64,000 nt of DNA from Bacteroidota bacterium. Lineage in GTDB: Bacteria; Bacteroidota; Bacteroidia; Bacteroidales; Bacteroidaceae. Shown in pieces: positions 26,789 through 38,063 of the stretch (positions are counted from its first letter, which is position 1; every line of letters starts with the position of its first letter). The notes below the pieces were generated by a model, which ran no database searches, was not told the origin of the DNA, and saw nothing but the letters and a program-made list of their open reading frames with translations. The stretch spans positions 7,976-71,975 of the forward strand of contig JAFABV010000008.1 in assembly GCA_023425865.1 (NCBI GenBank). The letters run 5' to 3'. A program made the position numbers and the translations under genes.

Positions 26789-28033
26789 GTGAAACGTTTA
26801 GATTATATTTTCAGATTACTTTGTCTTTCTGTTTTCATTTTCTTAACAGCGGGAAGTAAGGCGCAAGATGTCAAGCTCTCAATGCTGCAACAGATGGACA
26901 GCGTTGAGGTTGGACTGCTCACTTGTACACCGGGAAATGAGATCTGGAGCCTGTACGGACATACGGCTATACGTTTCCGCGACCCTCTCAACAACCAAGA
27001 CCTTGCCATTAATTATGGCACGTTCAATTTCCAAAAAAACAACTTCGTACTGCGCTTCGTCTTTGGTCTGACCGACTACGAAATGAGCATGACGCCGTTC
27101 TCCATGTTTGTCATGGAATATGCGGCCAAGGGGCGTGGCGTGGTGGAGCAGCGGCTTAACCTCACGGCTGAGGAAAAACTCAACATTGCCCAGGCGCTTT
27201 GGGAGAACTACTCACCCGAAAACCGCGTTTACCGATACAATTACTTTTACGACAACTGCACCACGAGAGCCCGTGACATACTCGCCTCTCATATCAACGG
27301 GCAGGTGGAATACGGGCAGGTGGCACACGGTCAGGCCACTGACCGCAAGGCGTCATACCGCAAGATGATACACCAGTGGAACGAAAACCACCGATGGGCA
27401 CGTTTCGGCAATGACCTGCTGTTGGGTGTCAAAGCCGACGCGCCGACCGACCTCGCGGAACAGCAGTTCCTGCCAGACTCGTTGCGAAAAGACTTTGCGC
27501 GCGCTATCATCGTGGCGCCCGACGGAAAGAAGCGTCCGCTGATCGACTCCACTTTTGAGATACTCAAGCCCAACGCGGAGAATGCTAATGTGCAGACCAC
27601 CATCTGGGACAGGCTGTCTCCCACATCGGTGATGGTGGCCCTGCTGTTGCTCGTCATTCTTCTCACCGGATGGGAATTTGCCCGAGGGAAACACTTCTGG
27701 CTACTCGACACCGTGCTGCTCACGCTCGACGGTCTGGCTGGATTGGTATTACTGGCCATGGTATTCTCGCAGCATCCCACGGTAAGCCTCAATTTCCAGA
27801 TATTGCTGCTCAACCCTCTGTCTCTGCTGTTTGTGTATGGCGCCATCACACGACAAGAAAAAGGACAGGTACATGGCTATTGGAGATTCCTGTTAGCATG
27901 CATTATACTGTTCGGCATTGCAGGTTTTTTCCAGTCTTACGCCGAGGGCATATATATTTTGGCACTTACTTTGCTGATACGCACCTTTAGTAACACATGG
28001 CTCAAGAAAATCAAGGCACCAAAAGGTCAATGA
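26789..28033 (+). CDS. DUF4105 (Lnb N-terminal-like) membrane protein
   Basis: About 414 residues. A signal peptide or anchor (YIFRLLCLSVFIFLTAGSKA) is followed by the DUF4105 periplasmic domain, with a likely catalytic His in LYGHTAIRF and Cys in YDNCTTRARDIL, as in NlpC/P60-like amidases. Four C-terminal membrane helices follow from about residue 270. GTG 26789 is proposed as the start because the -7 box at 26777-26784 follows the ATG at 26762; the mRNA would be nearly leaderless. The function is not established. Its stop overlaps the next gene start (ATGA). Confidence 0.75.
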   Translation: MKRLDYIFRLLCLSVFIFLTAGSKAQDVKLSMLQQMDSVEVGLLTCTPGNEIWSLYGHTAIRFRDPLNNQDLAINYGTFNFQKNNFVLRFVFGLTDYEMSMTPFSMFVMEYAAKGRGVVEQRLNLTAEEKLNIAQALWENYSPENRVYRYNYFYDNCTTRARDILASHINGQVEYGQVAHGQATDRKASYRKMIHQWNENHRWARFGNDLLLGVKADAPTDLAEQQFLPDSLRKDFARAIIVAPDGKKRPLIDSTFEILKPNAENANVQTTIWDRLSPTSVMVALLLLVILLTGWEFARGKHFWLLDTVLLTLDGLAGLVLLAMVFSQHPTVSLNFQILLLNPLSLLFVYGAITRQEKGQVHGYWRFLLACIILFGIAGFFQSYAEGIYILALTLLIRTFSNTWLKKIKAPKGQ

Positions 28034-29433
28034 AATATCTGGCACTCATCATCGCCGCCTTCACCTCAGCCGAGATGCAAGCCTTCCAGCTTGCGCCTCG
28101 GTTGGTGGTCAATATCACCATTGACCAGTTGCGCACTGATTATATGGAGGCTTTTGCCCCGTTATATTCAGACGGTGGCTTTCGCCGCTTGCTGCACGAC
28201 GGACTTGTATATGACGGAGCCAGCTATCCGTTCTCTCCGATAGAACGCTCATCAGCGGTAGCCACCCTATCGACAGGTACCACGCCCTATTATAACGGTA
28301 TTATTGCCTCGCAATGGTTAGACCGCGAGACGTTGCAGCCCATATCGTGCGTCGACGACGCCACCTACACCGCCTCACCACAGCGACTGAAGACGTCGAC
28401 GGTGAGTGACGAACTGAAAATCAGCTCGGATGGCATGGCGTGGGTATACTCCTTTGCTCCCGACCGTGAGACAGCCATTCTGTCTGCCGGGCACGCTGGC
28501 GACGGTGCCTTCTGGATTGACAACAGCGGACAGTGGAAGTGGAGCATGTACTATGGTGCCTATGCCCCGGAATGGGTGAGAACCTACAATGCCAATTCGC
28601 GACAGGCGCTGAAAAACAAACGACTGGCCAACGACAATGTCGTAGACCTCTCACTCATCGCCCTCGCCTCGTCGCAAATGGGCAAGGACGACGTGTCTGA
28701 CCTGCTCTACATCACGCTGTCGGCCTCCAAAAACGACGACACCACAGTGTCAAAGTGGCAGAGCGAGATGGAAGACGTGTACCTGCGACTCGACAAATCG
28801 CTCGACAAGCTGATTACCGGCATTGACAAGCAGATTGGATTAGACAAGGTGCTCTTTGTTGTTACCTCCACTGGGTATACCCAGGAATACAACACCAATC
28901 TTGAGAAATACCGTGTTCCCACTGGCACATTCTACATCAACCGCACAGCCAACCTGCTGAACATCTACTTGGGCGCCATCTACGGGCAGGGAAGATATGT
29001 GGACCAATGCTTTGGCAACCAGATATATCTCAACCGCAAACTCATAGAGCAGAAGCGCGCCCCACTGTCTGAAGTGTTAGAGCGCTGCCAGTCGTTCCTC
29101 ATCCAGAACGCCGGCGTGGCCGATGTATACACCACCGACCGCCTGCTGGCCGGCAATTTTGAGATTGCCCGCATGCGCAATGGCTTCAACCCCTCTGCCA
29201 GTGGCGACATTATCGTAGAGGTTACTCCAGGTTGGAAACTGCTCAACGAAAATACACACGAAACCTATACCAGTCGCGCCGGCGTAGTGCCCTTTCCCAT
29301 CATCTTCATGGGAAAAGACATTACGCCACAGCGCATCACCACTCCCGTTACTGTCGACCAGATTGCCCCGACCGTAGCCAAGGCCATCCGTATCAGGGCT
29401 CCCAATGCATGCAATTCTGCCCCACTTTTTTAG
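28030..29433 (+). CDS. Alkaline-phosphatase-superfamily protein with replaced catalytic residues
   Basis: A 467-residue exported protein (signal peptide residues 1-18) with the PglZ/nucleotide-pyrophosphatase-like fold: NITIDQLRTDY near residue 30, ATLSTGTTPYYNGI near 80. The expected nucleophile region T-x-P-G-H-A-T reads R-S-S-A-V-A-T, and the metal-binding T-S-D-H-G motif reads VTSTGY, so both metal sites look lost. It may be a non-enzymatic binding protein. It is translationally coupled to the DUF4105 gene, which suggests a joint envelope role. Confidence 0.8.
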   Translation: MKYLALIIAAFTSAEMQAFQLAPRLVVNITIDQLRTDYMEAFAPLYSDGGFRRLLHDGLVYDGASYPFSPIERSSAVATLSTGTTPYYNGIIASQWLDRETLQPISCVDDATYTASPQRLKTSTVSDELKISSDGMAWVYSFAPDRETAILSAGHAGDGAFWIDNSGQWKWSMYYGAYAPEWVRTYNANSRQALKNKRLANDNVVDLSLIALASSQMGKDDVSDLLYITLSASKNDDTTVSKWQSEMEDVYLRLDKSLDKLITGIDKQIGLDKVLFVVTSTGYTQEYNTNLEKYRVPTGTFYINRTANLLNIYLGAIYGQGRYVDQCFGNQIYLNRKLIEQKRAPLSEVLERCQSFLIQNAGVADVYTTDRLLAGNFEIARMRNGFNPSASGDIIVEVTPGWKLLNENTHETYTSRAGVVPFPIIFMGKDITPQRITTPVTVDQIAPTVAKAIRIRAPNACNSAPLF

Positions 29434-29449
29434 TGTCCGCGCATTTATC

Positions 29450-29470
29450 ACACCCCAAAGTGGGTGTTTG
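29450..29470 (+). terminator. Weak hairpin upstream of secA
   Basis: A 6-bp stem ACACCC / GGGTGT followed by TTTG; a possible weak terminator of the preceding operon. Confidence 0.35.
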
Positions 29471-29484
29471 CGGATTCTTTTTAC

Positions 29485-29492
29485 TAATTTTG
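29485..29492 (+). promoter_or_regulatory. -7 element of secA
   Basis: TAATTTTG, 37 nt before the secA ATG. Confidence 0.6.
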
Positions 29493-29528
29493 CATACATC
29501 ATACACAGCAACAAAATAATATAACTAT

Positions 29529-33032
<3,504 letters not shown>

Positions 33033-33055
33033 TGCCTTAAACAGCCTACGATAAC

Positions 33056-33105
33056 AAAGGGGATTGGCGCTGCCACGCAGCGCTTAATCCCCTTTGGCTT
33101 TTCAC
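33056..33105 (+). terminator. Intrinsic terminator of secA
   Basis: Stem AAAGGGGATT (33056-33065) pairs with AATCCCCTTT (33086-33095) around an inner GC hairpin, followed by GGCTTTT. Confidence 0.85.
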
Positions 33106-33140
33106 GACGGATTATCCCCTACCCCTCAATTACAAAGCAA

Positions 33141-33941
33141 ATGAACGTCACACTCAGCAACCTCAAGAAAATCTTCGGTGACAAGACTGCCGTAGACATC
33201 CCACAGTTCACGGTCAATCATGGCGACATCTTAGGACTCGTGGGCAACAACGGCTCGGGCAAGACCACCATGTTTCGCCTTATCCTCGACCTGCTCAAGG
33301 CCGACGACGGCTACGTCAGTCTCACACCGGCGCGCAAGTCGGCAACCGATTCGGACAACGCGTTGGCCGACCCATCGGCCACCGCACCACAGACTGACCT
33401 CGAAGAGACTTCAAGCATCAATCCCGCAGAGTCGGAAGAATGGAAGATGCTGACCGGAGCGTATATAGACGAGGGTTTTCTCATCGACTTTCTGACTCCC
33501 GAGGAGTATATCGACTTTGTGGCCAAGGTCAATGGAGTGCCGGCTATCGACTGGCAACACGTAGAAGACTCCGTCATTGCCCCATTCCTGCCATTTACCA
33601 ATGGCGAAGTATTTGGACAGAAGAAACTCATCCGCGACTTCAGTGCCGGCAACAAGCAAAAGGTGGGCATCATTTCCGCCATGTTCGCCAAGCCCGAACT
33701 GGTGATTTTAGACGAGCCCTTCAACTTTCTTGACCCATCGGGACAGAACAACCTGAAGAAACTCATCGTGGATTACCACCGCCAAACCAGAGCCACCATA
33801 CTCATCAGCAGCCACAACCTGCAGCACACGGTAGACATCAGTACCCGTATCGCACTGCTCGAGCACGGACATATCATCAACGACATGCCCAACGTCAACG
33901 GCAGCGCCGAGCAGGCTTTGCAAGAGTATTTCCAGGTGTAA
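33141..33941 (+). CDS. Stand-alone ABC transporter ATP-binding protein
   Basis: 266 residues. Walker A GNNGSGKTTMF is near residue 37, Walker B ELVILDEPFNFLDPSG near residue 190 and the H-loop SSHNLQHTVD. The signature reads FSAGNKQKVG instead of LSGGQ. An insertion of about 35 acidic, low-complexity residues (about 60-95) follows the first beta subdomain. No permease gene is adjacent, and the gene is flanked by terminators, so its partner must be elsewhere. It most resembles ABC-2 type ATPases. Confidence 0.85.
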   Translation: MNVTLSNLKKIFGDKTAVDIPQFTVNHGDILGLVGNNGSGKTTMFRLILDLLKADDGYVSLTPARKSATDSDNALADPSATAPQTDLEETSSINPAESEEWKMLTGAYIDEGFLIDFLTPEEYIDFVAKVNGVPAIDWQHVEDSVIAPFLPFTNGEVFGQKKLIRDFSAGNKQKVGIISAMFAKPELVILDEPFNFLDPSGQNNLKKLIVDYHRQTRATILISSHNLQHTVDISTRIALLEHGHIINDMPNVNGSAEQALQEYFQV

Positions 33942-33990
33942 GGCTCCCGGCCACACCACTAACCACCAGGGCGCCACCCCACCAAACAGA

Positions 33991-34036
33991 CGGTGGAGCA
34001 AGCAGGAGAAATCTCCGCTTTGCTCCACCGTTTTTA
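33991..34036. terminator. Intrinsic terminator of the ABC ATPase gene (possibly bidirectional)
   Basis: Perfect 10-bp stem CGGTGGAGCA (33991-34000) and TGCTCCACCG (34021-34030) followed by TTTTTATA. It lies between convergent genes. Confidence 0.85.
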
Positions 34037-34093
34037 TATATATGGCCAAGCCCTCACGCCCGGCCATGTACATGTAACAGAAAGACGGGCCTA

Positions 34094-34486
34094 TTACTTG
34101 TTTTTCAACAGGTCGCGAATCTCTGACAAGAGTTTCTCCTCAGCAGAAGGCTCGGGGGCAGGTGCCGGTGCCTCGGGCTCGGCTTCCTTCTTCTTGGTAA
34201 GCTTATTCATACCCTTGATCATCAAGAAGATACAGAAAGCGATAATCAGGAAGTCGATAACATTCTGGATAAACATACCATAGTTTACCTTGGCGTCGCC
34301 AACCATGATCGAAAGCGCCGAGAAATCCAAGCCACCCGTCAGCACACCGATGATGGGCATCAGGACGTTGTCTACCAGCGAGGATACGATTTTGCCAAAG
34401 GCACCGCCGATGATCACACCGACAGCCATATCCATGACATTGCCTTTCATGGCAAACTCTTTAAACTCTTTTACAAATGAACTCAT
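34094..34486 (-). CDS. mscL: Large-conductance mechanosensitive channel MscL
   Basis: A 130-residue inner-membrane channel that opens on hypo-osmotic shock. The N-terminal amphipathic helix SSFVKEFKEFAMKGNVMDMA precedes helix 1 (GVIIGGAFGKIVSSLV); helix 2 is FLIIAFCIFLMIKGMNKL. The C-terminus has a Pro/Glu/Ala linker and a final helix bundle (AEEKLLSEIRDLLKNK). MSSFVKEF is the start, rather than the longer frame. Confidence 0.95.
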   Translation of the reverse strand: MSSFVKEFKEFAMKGNVMDMAVGVIIGGAFGKIVSSLVDNVLMPIIGVLTGGLDFSALSIMVGDAKVNYGMFIQNVIDFLIIAFCIFLMIKGMNKLTKKKEAEPEAPAPAPEPSAEEKLLSEIRDLLKNK

Positions 34487-34621
34487 ACTCTTATTGTTTT
34501 TAATGAATAATACGGGGTTTGACACCTGGAGTTTGCACTCTGCAGGCAGCTCCACTTGGAATCGAAATCAGCGCCCCCCGGGAGCTTCTAATTTTAATAT
34601 ATTTAATACTCTTCTTCTGTG

Positions 34622-34629
34622 CAAATATA
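34622..34629 (-). promoter_or_regulatory. -7 element of mscL
   Basis: TATATTTG on the minus strand, about 136 nt before the start codon. It nearly abuts the divergent gapA promoter. Confidence 0.45.
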
Positions 34630-34641
34630 GAAAAAAATTAG

Positions 34642-34649
34642 TAACTTTG
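34642..34649 (+). promoter_or_regulatory. -7 element of gapA
   Basis: TAACTTTG, 68 nt before the gapA ATG, in a very A/T-rich stretch. Confidence 0.6.
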
Positions 34650-34716
34650 CAATCGTAAAGGAAAAAAGATTAGTAATAAGGTTAATTTTTAACTCTTTAA
34701 ATAACAAAAAATTAAA

Positions 34717-35745
34717 ATGACAAAAGTAGCTATTAACGGTTTCGGTCGTATCGGCCGTCTCGCTTTCCGTCAGATGTTCGAGGCTGATGGTTATGAAGTA
34801 GTGGCCATCAACGACCTGACAAGCCCCAAGATGCTTGCTCACCTTCTCAAGTATGACACCGCTCAGGGTGGCTTCGCCGGCAAGTACGGTGAGGGTAAGC
34901 ACACTGTAGAGGCCACCGACAACTCAATCATCGTCGACGGCAAGGAAATCACCATCTACGCAAAGCCTAACGCTGCTGAGCTTCCTTGGGGTGAGCTGAA
35001 CGTTGACGTAGTTCTCGAGTGCACAGGTTTCTATACATCTAAGGAGAAGGCTTCTGCCCACATCCAGGCTGGTGCCAAGAAGGTTGTGATCTCTGCTCCC
35101 GCAGGCAACGACCTCCCCACCATCGTTTACAACGTTAACCACAAGACCCTGACTCCCGCTGACACTGTTATCTCAGCTGCTTCTTGCACCACCAACTGCT
35201 TGGCTCCTATGGCCGATGCACTGAACAAGTACGCCGCTATCCAGTCAGGTATCATGTCTACCATCCACGCTTACACTGGCGACCAGATGATTCTCGACGG
35301 TCCTCAGCGCAAGGGTGACCTCCGTCGTTCACGCGCCGGCGCTTGCAACATCGTTCCTAACTCAACAGGTGCTGCCAAGGCTATCGGCCTGGTTATCCCC
35401 GAGCTGAACGGCAAGCTCATCGGTTCTGCACAGCGCGTTCCCACTCCTACAGGTTCTACCACCATCCTCGTTGCTGTGGTGAAGGGCAAGGACGTTACCA
35501 AGGAGGGCATCAACGCTGCCATGAAGGCCGCCGCTACTGAGAGCTTCGGTTACACTGAGGACGAGATCGTTTCTTCTGACGTTATCGGCATGAAGTTCGG
35601 TTCTCTCTTCGACGCTACCCAGACCATGGTTAGCAAGATCGACGACGACACCTATCAGGTGCAGGTTGTATCTTGGTACGACAACGAGAACTCTTACACT
35701 TCACAGATGGTTCGCACCATCAAGTATCTTGCTGAACTGAAGTAA
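34717..35745 (+). CDS. gapA: Glyceraldehyde-3-phosphate dehydrogenase (type I)
   Basis: 342 residues. The NAD-binding N-terminus is KVAINGFGRIGRLAF, and the catalytic cysteine is in SAASCTTNCLAPMADALN. The C-terminus has the usual WYDNENSYTSQMV. Codon use differs from neighbouring genes, with many GCT, GGT, GTT and TCT codons, as expected for a highly expressed gene. It has its own promoter and strong terminator. Confidence 0.98.
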   Translation: MTKVAINGFGRIGRLAFRQMFEADGYEVVAINDLTSPKMLAHLLKYDTAQGGFAGKYGEGKHTVEATDNSIIVDGKEITIYAKPNAAELPWGELNVDVVLECTGFYTSKEKASAHIQAGAKKVVISAPAGNDLPTIVYNVNHKTLTPADTVISAASCTTNCLAPMADALNKYAAIQSGIMSTIHAYTGDQMILDGPQRKGDLRRSRAGACNIVPNSTGAAKAIGLVIPELNGKLIGSAQRVPTPTGSTTILVAVVKGKDVTKEGINAAMKAAATESFGYTEDEIVSSDVIGMKFGSLFDATQTMVSKIDDDTYQVQVVSWYDNENSYTSQMVRTIKYLAELK

Positions 35746-35790
35746 TCAGACCACAAGAACTGGTGTTTGAGTCACTCAGACATTACTACA

Positions 35791-35818
35791 ACCGCTCGGC
35801 CTTGCCGGGCGGTTTTTT
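35791..35818 (+). terminator. Intrinsic terminator of gapA
   Basis: A 9-bp stem ACCGCTCGG / CCGGGCGGT (one T-G pair), 5-nt loop, then TTTTTT. Confidence 0.92.
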
Positions 35819-35932
35819 CGTTTACATAGGCCTGCGCCAATGGTCAACCCATACCTGTGAAGGCTGAAGCAAGCCGACATAAAGTCCCAAGCACAACCTT
35901 ACAGCCAAACGCGTAGGCAAGAACTGAGAAAT

Positions 35933-36044
35933 GGTTCTATATAGAAGTATCCAATAATTCTATATTAAACCATCCGATAATTCTATATAAAACCATCCGA
36001 TAATTCTATATAAAACCATCCGATGATTCTATATAGATGTATCG
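35933..36044. repeat. 23-bp tandem repeat array 3 (five units)
   Basis: Units start at 35934, 35957, 35980, 36003 and 36026, exactly 23 bp apart. First and last units carry TTCTATATAGA rather than TATATAAAA. It is downstream of gapA, same orientation as the other arrays. Confidence 0.9.
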
Positions 36045-36250
36045 TACAAGAAGGCAGAGAAGACAATTGACGCAGCGGCAAGAGTCGGTACTTCAAGCAT
36101 GTTTCATAGCGCGCCGTGATGGGTGTCAGCATCCTGATAGTGCTTCAGAATGTCTGCCACACTACTGTGCCATGCTAAAAAGCTATGCCGCGGTGAGACA
36201 CCGCACCGTGCGGGTGAGTCCTCATTTTTTTCTTTGGTGAGATAGCTTGT

Positions 36251-36382
36251 CTTGGTGATGCTCCACCGTCTTTTGCCTCGGACAGTCACCGCGACTTAGT
36301 GATGCCCCACCGTTTTTTGCCTCGGACAGTCGCCGCGACTTGGTGATGCCCCACCAGTTTTTGCCTCGAAGAGGCACAAGCA
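36251..36382. repeat. 44-bp direct repeat, three copies
   Basis: Three consecutive 44-bp copies starting at 36251, 36295 and 36339, containing CTTGGTGATGCCCCACC and TTTTGCCTCGGACAGTC; the third is diverged at its end. Inverted copies lie at 37573-37670. Confidence 0.8.
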
Positions 36383-36451
36383 CGCGCCACATGTCTTGAA
36401 GATGAGGAACTCTCCAAGGTAAAGCTCGGCCTCGCTACTTACCACCCCTCT

Positions 36452-36640
36452 CCTCCGCATCGAAGACGCAAAACTCTAAACCCTCTGCGGCTCTGCGTGC
36501 CTAAAATAACTTCTGCGTGAAACCACCACTACCTTGCGTGGTTATTTTTAACACGGATGACACGGAATTTTCGGAATTACCATCCGGCACACTTTGATAG
36601 CACGGATCATCGCTTTGCGATGGGCGGATGGAACGGAAAA
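36452..36640. repeat. Dispersed repeat modules A and B, copy 1 (inverted orientation)
   Basis: Module A, containing CCTCTGCGGCTCTGCGTG, lies at 36452-36499. Module B, containing ACACGGATGACACGGAA and CATCGCTTTGCGATGGGCGG, lies at 36550-36640. Both are reverse complements of the copies near 37.2 kb and 63.8 kb. Confidence 0.8.
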
Positions 36641-36756
36641 CTGCCTCACGTTTTCTATTTCTCCTCAGGCCGACGGCCCTCTACGTTCCAAATTCCATTC
36701 TCTCCATGCCATCCTTCTCTGCGGAACTCGCCAGATGTCTCCCCAGTGTTCTCCTA

Positions 36757-37026
36757 CCCCGAAGGGGTTGAACGCTTGATAGGGCAGGGTTGGCGCGAAG
36801 CGACTACCCTGTCTAACCATCGTACCGTATGTATAAGAACTCTGTAAGAGTTCAACAGGCGTCCGCAACGAACAATGCATGTCGACAACTGCAATTCTTG
36901 AAAACGTTGAACTCCTACAGAGTTCGTCCATCCGGCGCAAACGCAGACACGGTAGGCACGTCATGTCTCCCTGCGGTCGCCATGCGTGCCAACCGTGCCC
37001 TATCAAGAGTTTATCCCCTTCGGGGA
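36757..37026. repeat. Nested inverted repeats in the centre of the gapA-hflX region
   Basis: Arm 36757-36802 (CCCCGAAGGGGTTGAACGCT..) pairs imperfectly with 36981-37026. Inside it, GAACTCTGTAAGAGTTCAAC (36837-36856) pairs with 36906-36925 with one mismatch. Together they could form a long cruciform. Confidence 0.75.
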
Positions 37027-37190
37027 AAGCAAGCAAGGGAGTGATGGAAAGCAGATAAATCATGATGGATAATAGATAGATTGTGATGGATAATAGATAA
37101 ATTATGAAAAGCCAATAGATTGTGAAGTATAGCAAATAGAGAATGAGAAGCCAGTAGATTGTTGGTAAAGTAGATGTGGAGTATCTGTTG

Positions 37191-37400
37191 CACGCAGAGC
37201 CGCAGAGAGATTAGAGTTGCGCATCTTTGATGCAGAGGAGGGAGAGTTTTTAGAAAGCAGAGGGCTGTCGGCTTGAGGAGGAATGTAGAATAGGAGTAAA
37301 CGGAGGATGTTTCCGTTCCATCCGCCCATCGCAAAGCGATGATCCGTAGTATCAAAGTGTGCCGGATGGCAATTCCGAAATTTCCGTGTTATCCGTGTTA
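37191..37400. repeat. Dispersed repeat modules A and B, copy 2
   Basis: Module A at 37191-37240 begins CACGCAGAGCCGCAGAGAG. Module B at 37310-37400 contains CCCATCGCAAAGCGATGATC and ATTCCGAAATTTCCGTG. The same A-B order appears at the right end of the window. Confidence 0.85.
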
Positions 37401-37572
37401 AAAAAAACATGCGAGGTGCTGGTGGTTTCATGCGGAGGGTTTGAGGGCATGCAGAGACGCTTAGGGGGGGAGGTGTGCGGATGCTGGGCACCTCCTCCGG
37501 AGGTGGATAATACAACGCAAAACCCATCTGAGGGTTTCGCTCGTGCCTCGCGAAGCCCTCAGCTATTGAGCG

Positions 37573-37670
37573 GTGCCTCGCCGAGGCAAAAGACGGTGGG
37601 ACATCACCAAGACACGGCGACTATACAAGGCAAAAGACGGTGGGACATCACCAAGGTACAGTGATTATCC
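37573..37670. repeat. 44-bp repeat, inverted copies
   Basis: Two copies containing GACGGTGGGACATCACCAAG, the reverse complement of the repeats at 36251-36382; they close the outermost inverted pair of the region. Confidence 0.75.
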
Positions 37671-37766
37671 GAGGCAGAATACGATGGATTACCCTCGTGA
37701 CCTTAACCCCATGGTTAATCTACTGAGGCCCCGACAGTACCCTGCTACACCCATGGGTATAGACGC

Positions 37767-37799
37767 GAAAATGCCCGAACCTCACGTCCGGGCATTTTC
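37767..37799. terminator. Hairpin ending the small transcription unit
   Basis: A perfect 11-bp stem with an 11-nt loop. The T-run lies inside the stem (CATTTTC), so termination is likely but not classical. Confidence 0.55.
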
Positions 37800-37880
37800 T
37801 ACTTTTGATTGTTAAGTAGTTAGTGTCTTTAAGCAGTTATGATCTTAGAAATCAGCTCCTGATTCACATTTCTTTTTTGA
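37767..37880 (-). ncRNA. Candidate small RNA or micro-peptide transcription unit
   Basis: A complete small unit on the minus strand. It has a full Bacteroidetes promoter (-33 TTTG at 37914-37917, 20-bp spacer, -7 TATCTTTG at 37886-37893) and an expected start near 37880. It ends about 113 nt later in a perfect 11-bp hairpin, GAAAATGCCCG / CGGGCATTTTC. The transcript contains one 12-codon GTG-initiated frame (37867-37829, NQELISKIITA after the start), with no evidence that it is translated. No known RNA family is recognised. Confidence 0.5.
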
Positions 37881-37885
37881 CATTG

Positions 37886-37917
37886 CAAAGATAGGTAATT
37901 AATTGATTTAAGTCAAA
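37886..37917 (-). promoter_or_regulatory. Promoter of the small transcription unit
   Basis: TTTG - 20 bp - TATCTTTG on the minus strand, a full match to the Bacteroidetes housekeeping promoter. Confidence 0.7.
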
Positions 37918-38034
37918 ATACAGACATCTTTTCGCTCGAAAAGTTACGAAAACGTTTACGCCCGCATTCCTCTATTTAACATCTGTTAGAATGAAAAACA
38001 AAAGCGTTTCAAAGAGAATATGCAATCTTTTGGG

Positions 38035-38042
38035 TAACTTTG
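38035..38042 (+). promoter_or_regulatory. -7 element of hflX
   Basis: TAACTTTG, 22 nt before the hflX ATG. Confidence 0.6.
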
Positions 38043-38063
38043 CAATAAACAAATAGATAGGAT

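Larger units (their letters stand above)
35819..38063. other. 2.2 kb gene-free, repeat-rich region between gapA and hflX
   Basis: I see no credible protein gene. The open frames here run through inverted repeats and lack family matches. Contents from left to right: 23-bp array 3, a 44-bp triple repeat, repeat modules A and B, two nested inverted repeats, a 20-nt degenerate AT repeat (37030-37160), second copies of A, B and the 44-bp repeat in inverse orientation, a small transcription unit, and the hflX promoter. Confidence 0.75.

Noticed and set aside
36665..37135. A minus-strand protein with repeated IYLLSI segments
   Set aside because: The repetition comes from the degenerate AT repeat at 37030-37160; the rest of the frame crosses inverted repeats.
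37881..37883. ATG start of a 12-codon frame (MSKKKCESGADF) in the small transcription unit
   Set aside because: It lies only three bases after the -7 box, upstream of the expected transcription start, so it is probably not in the RNA.
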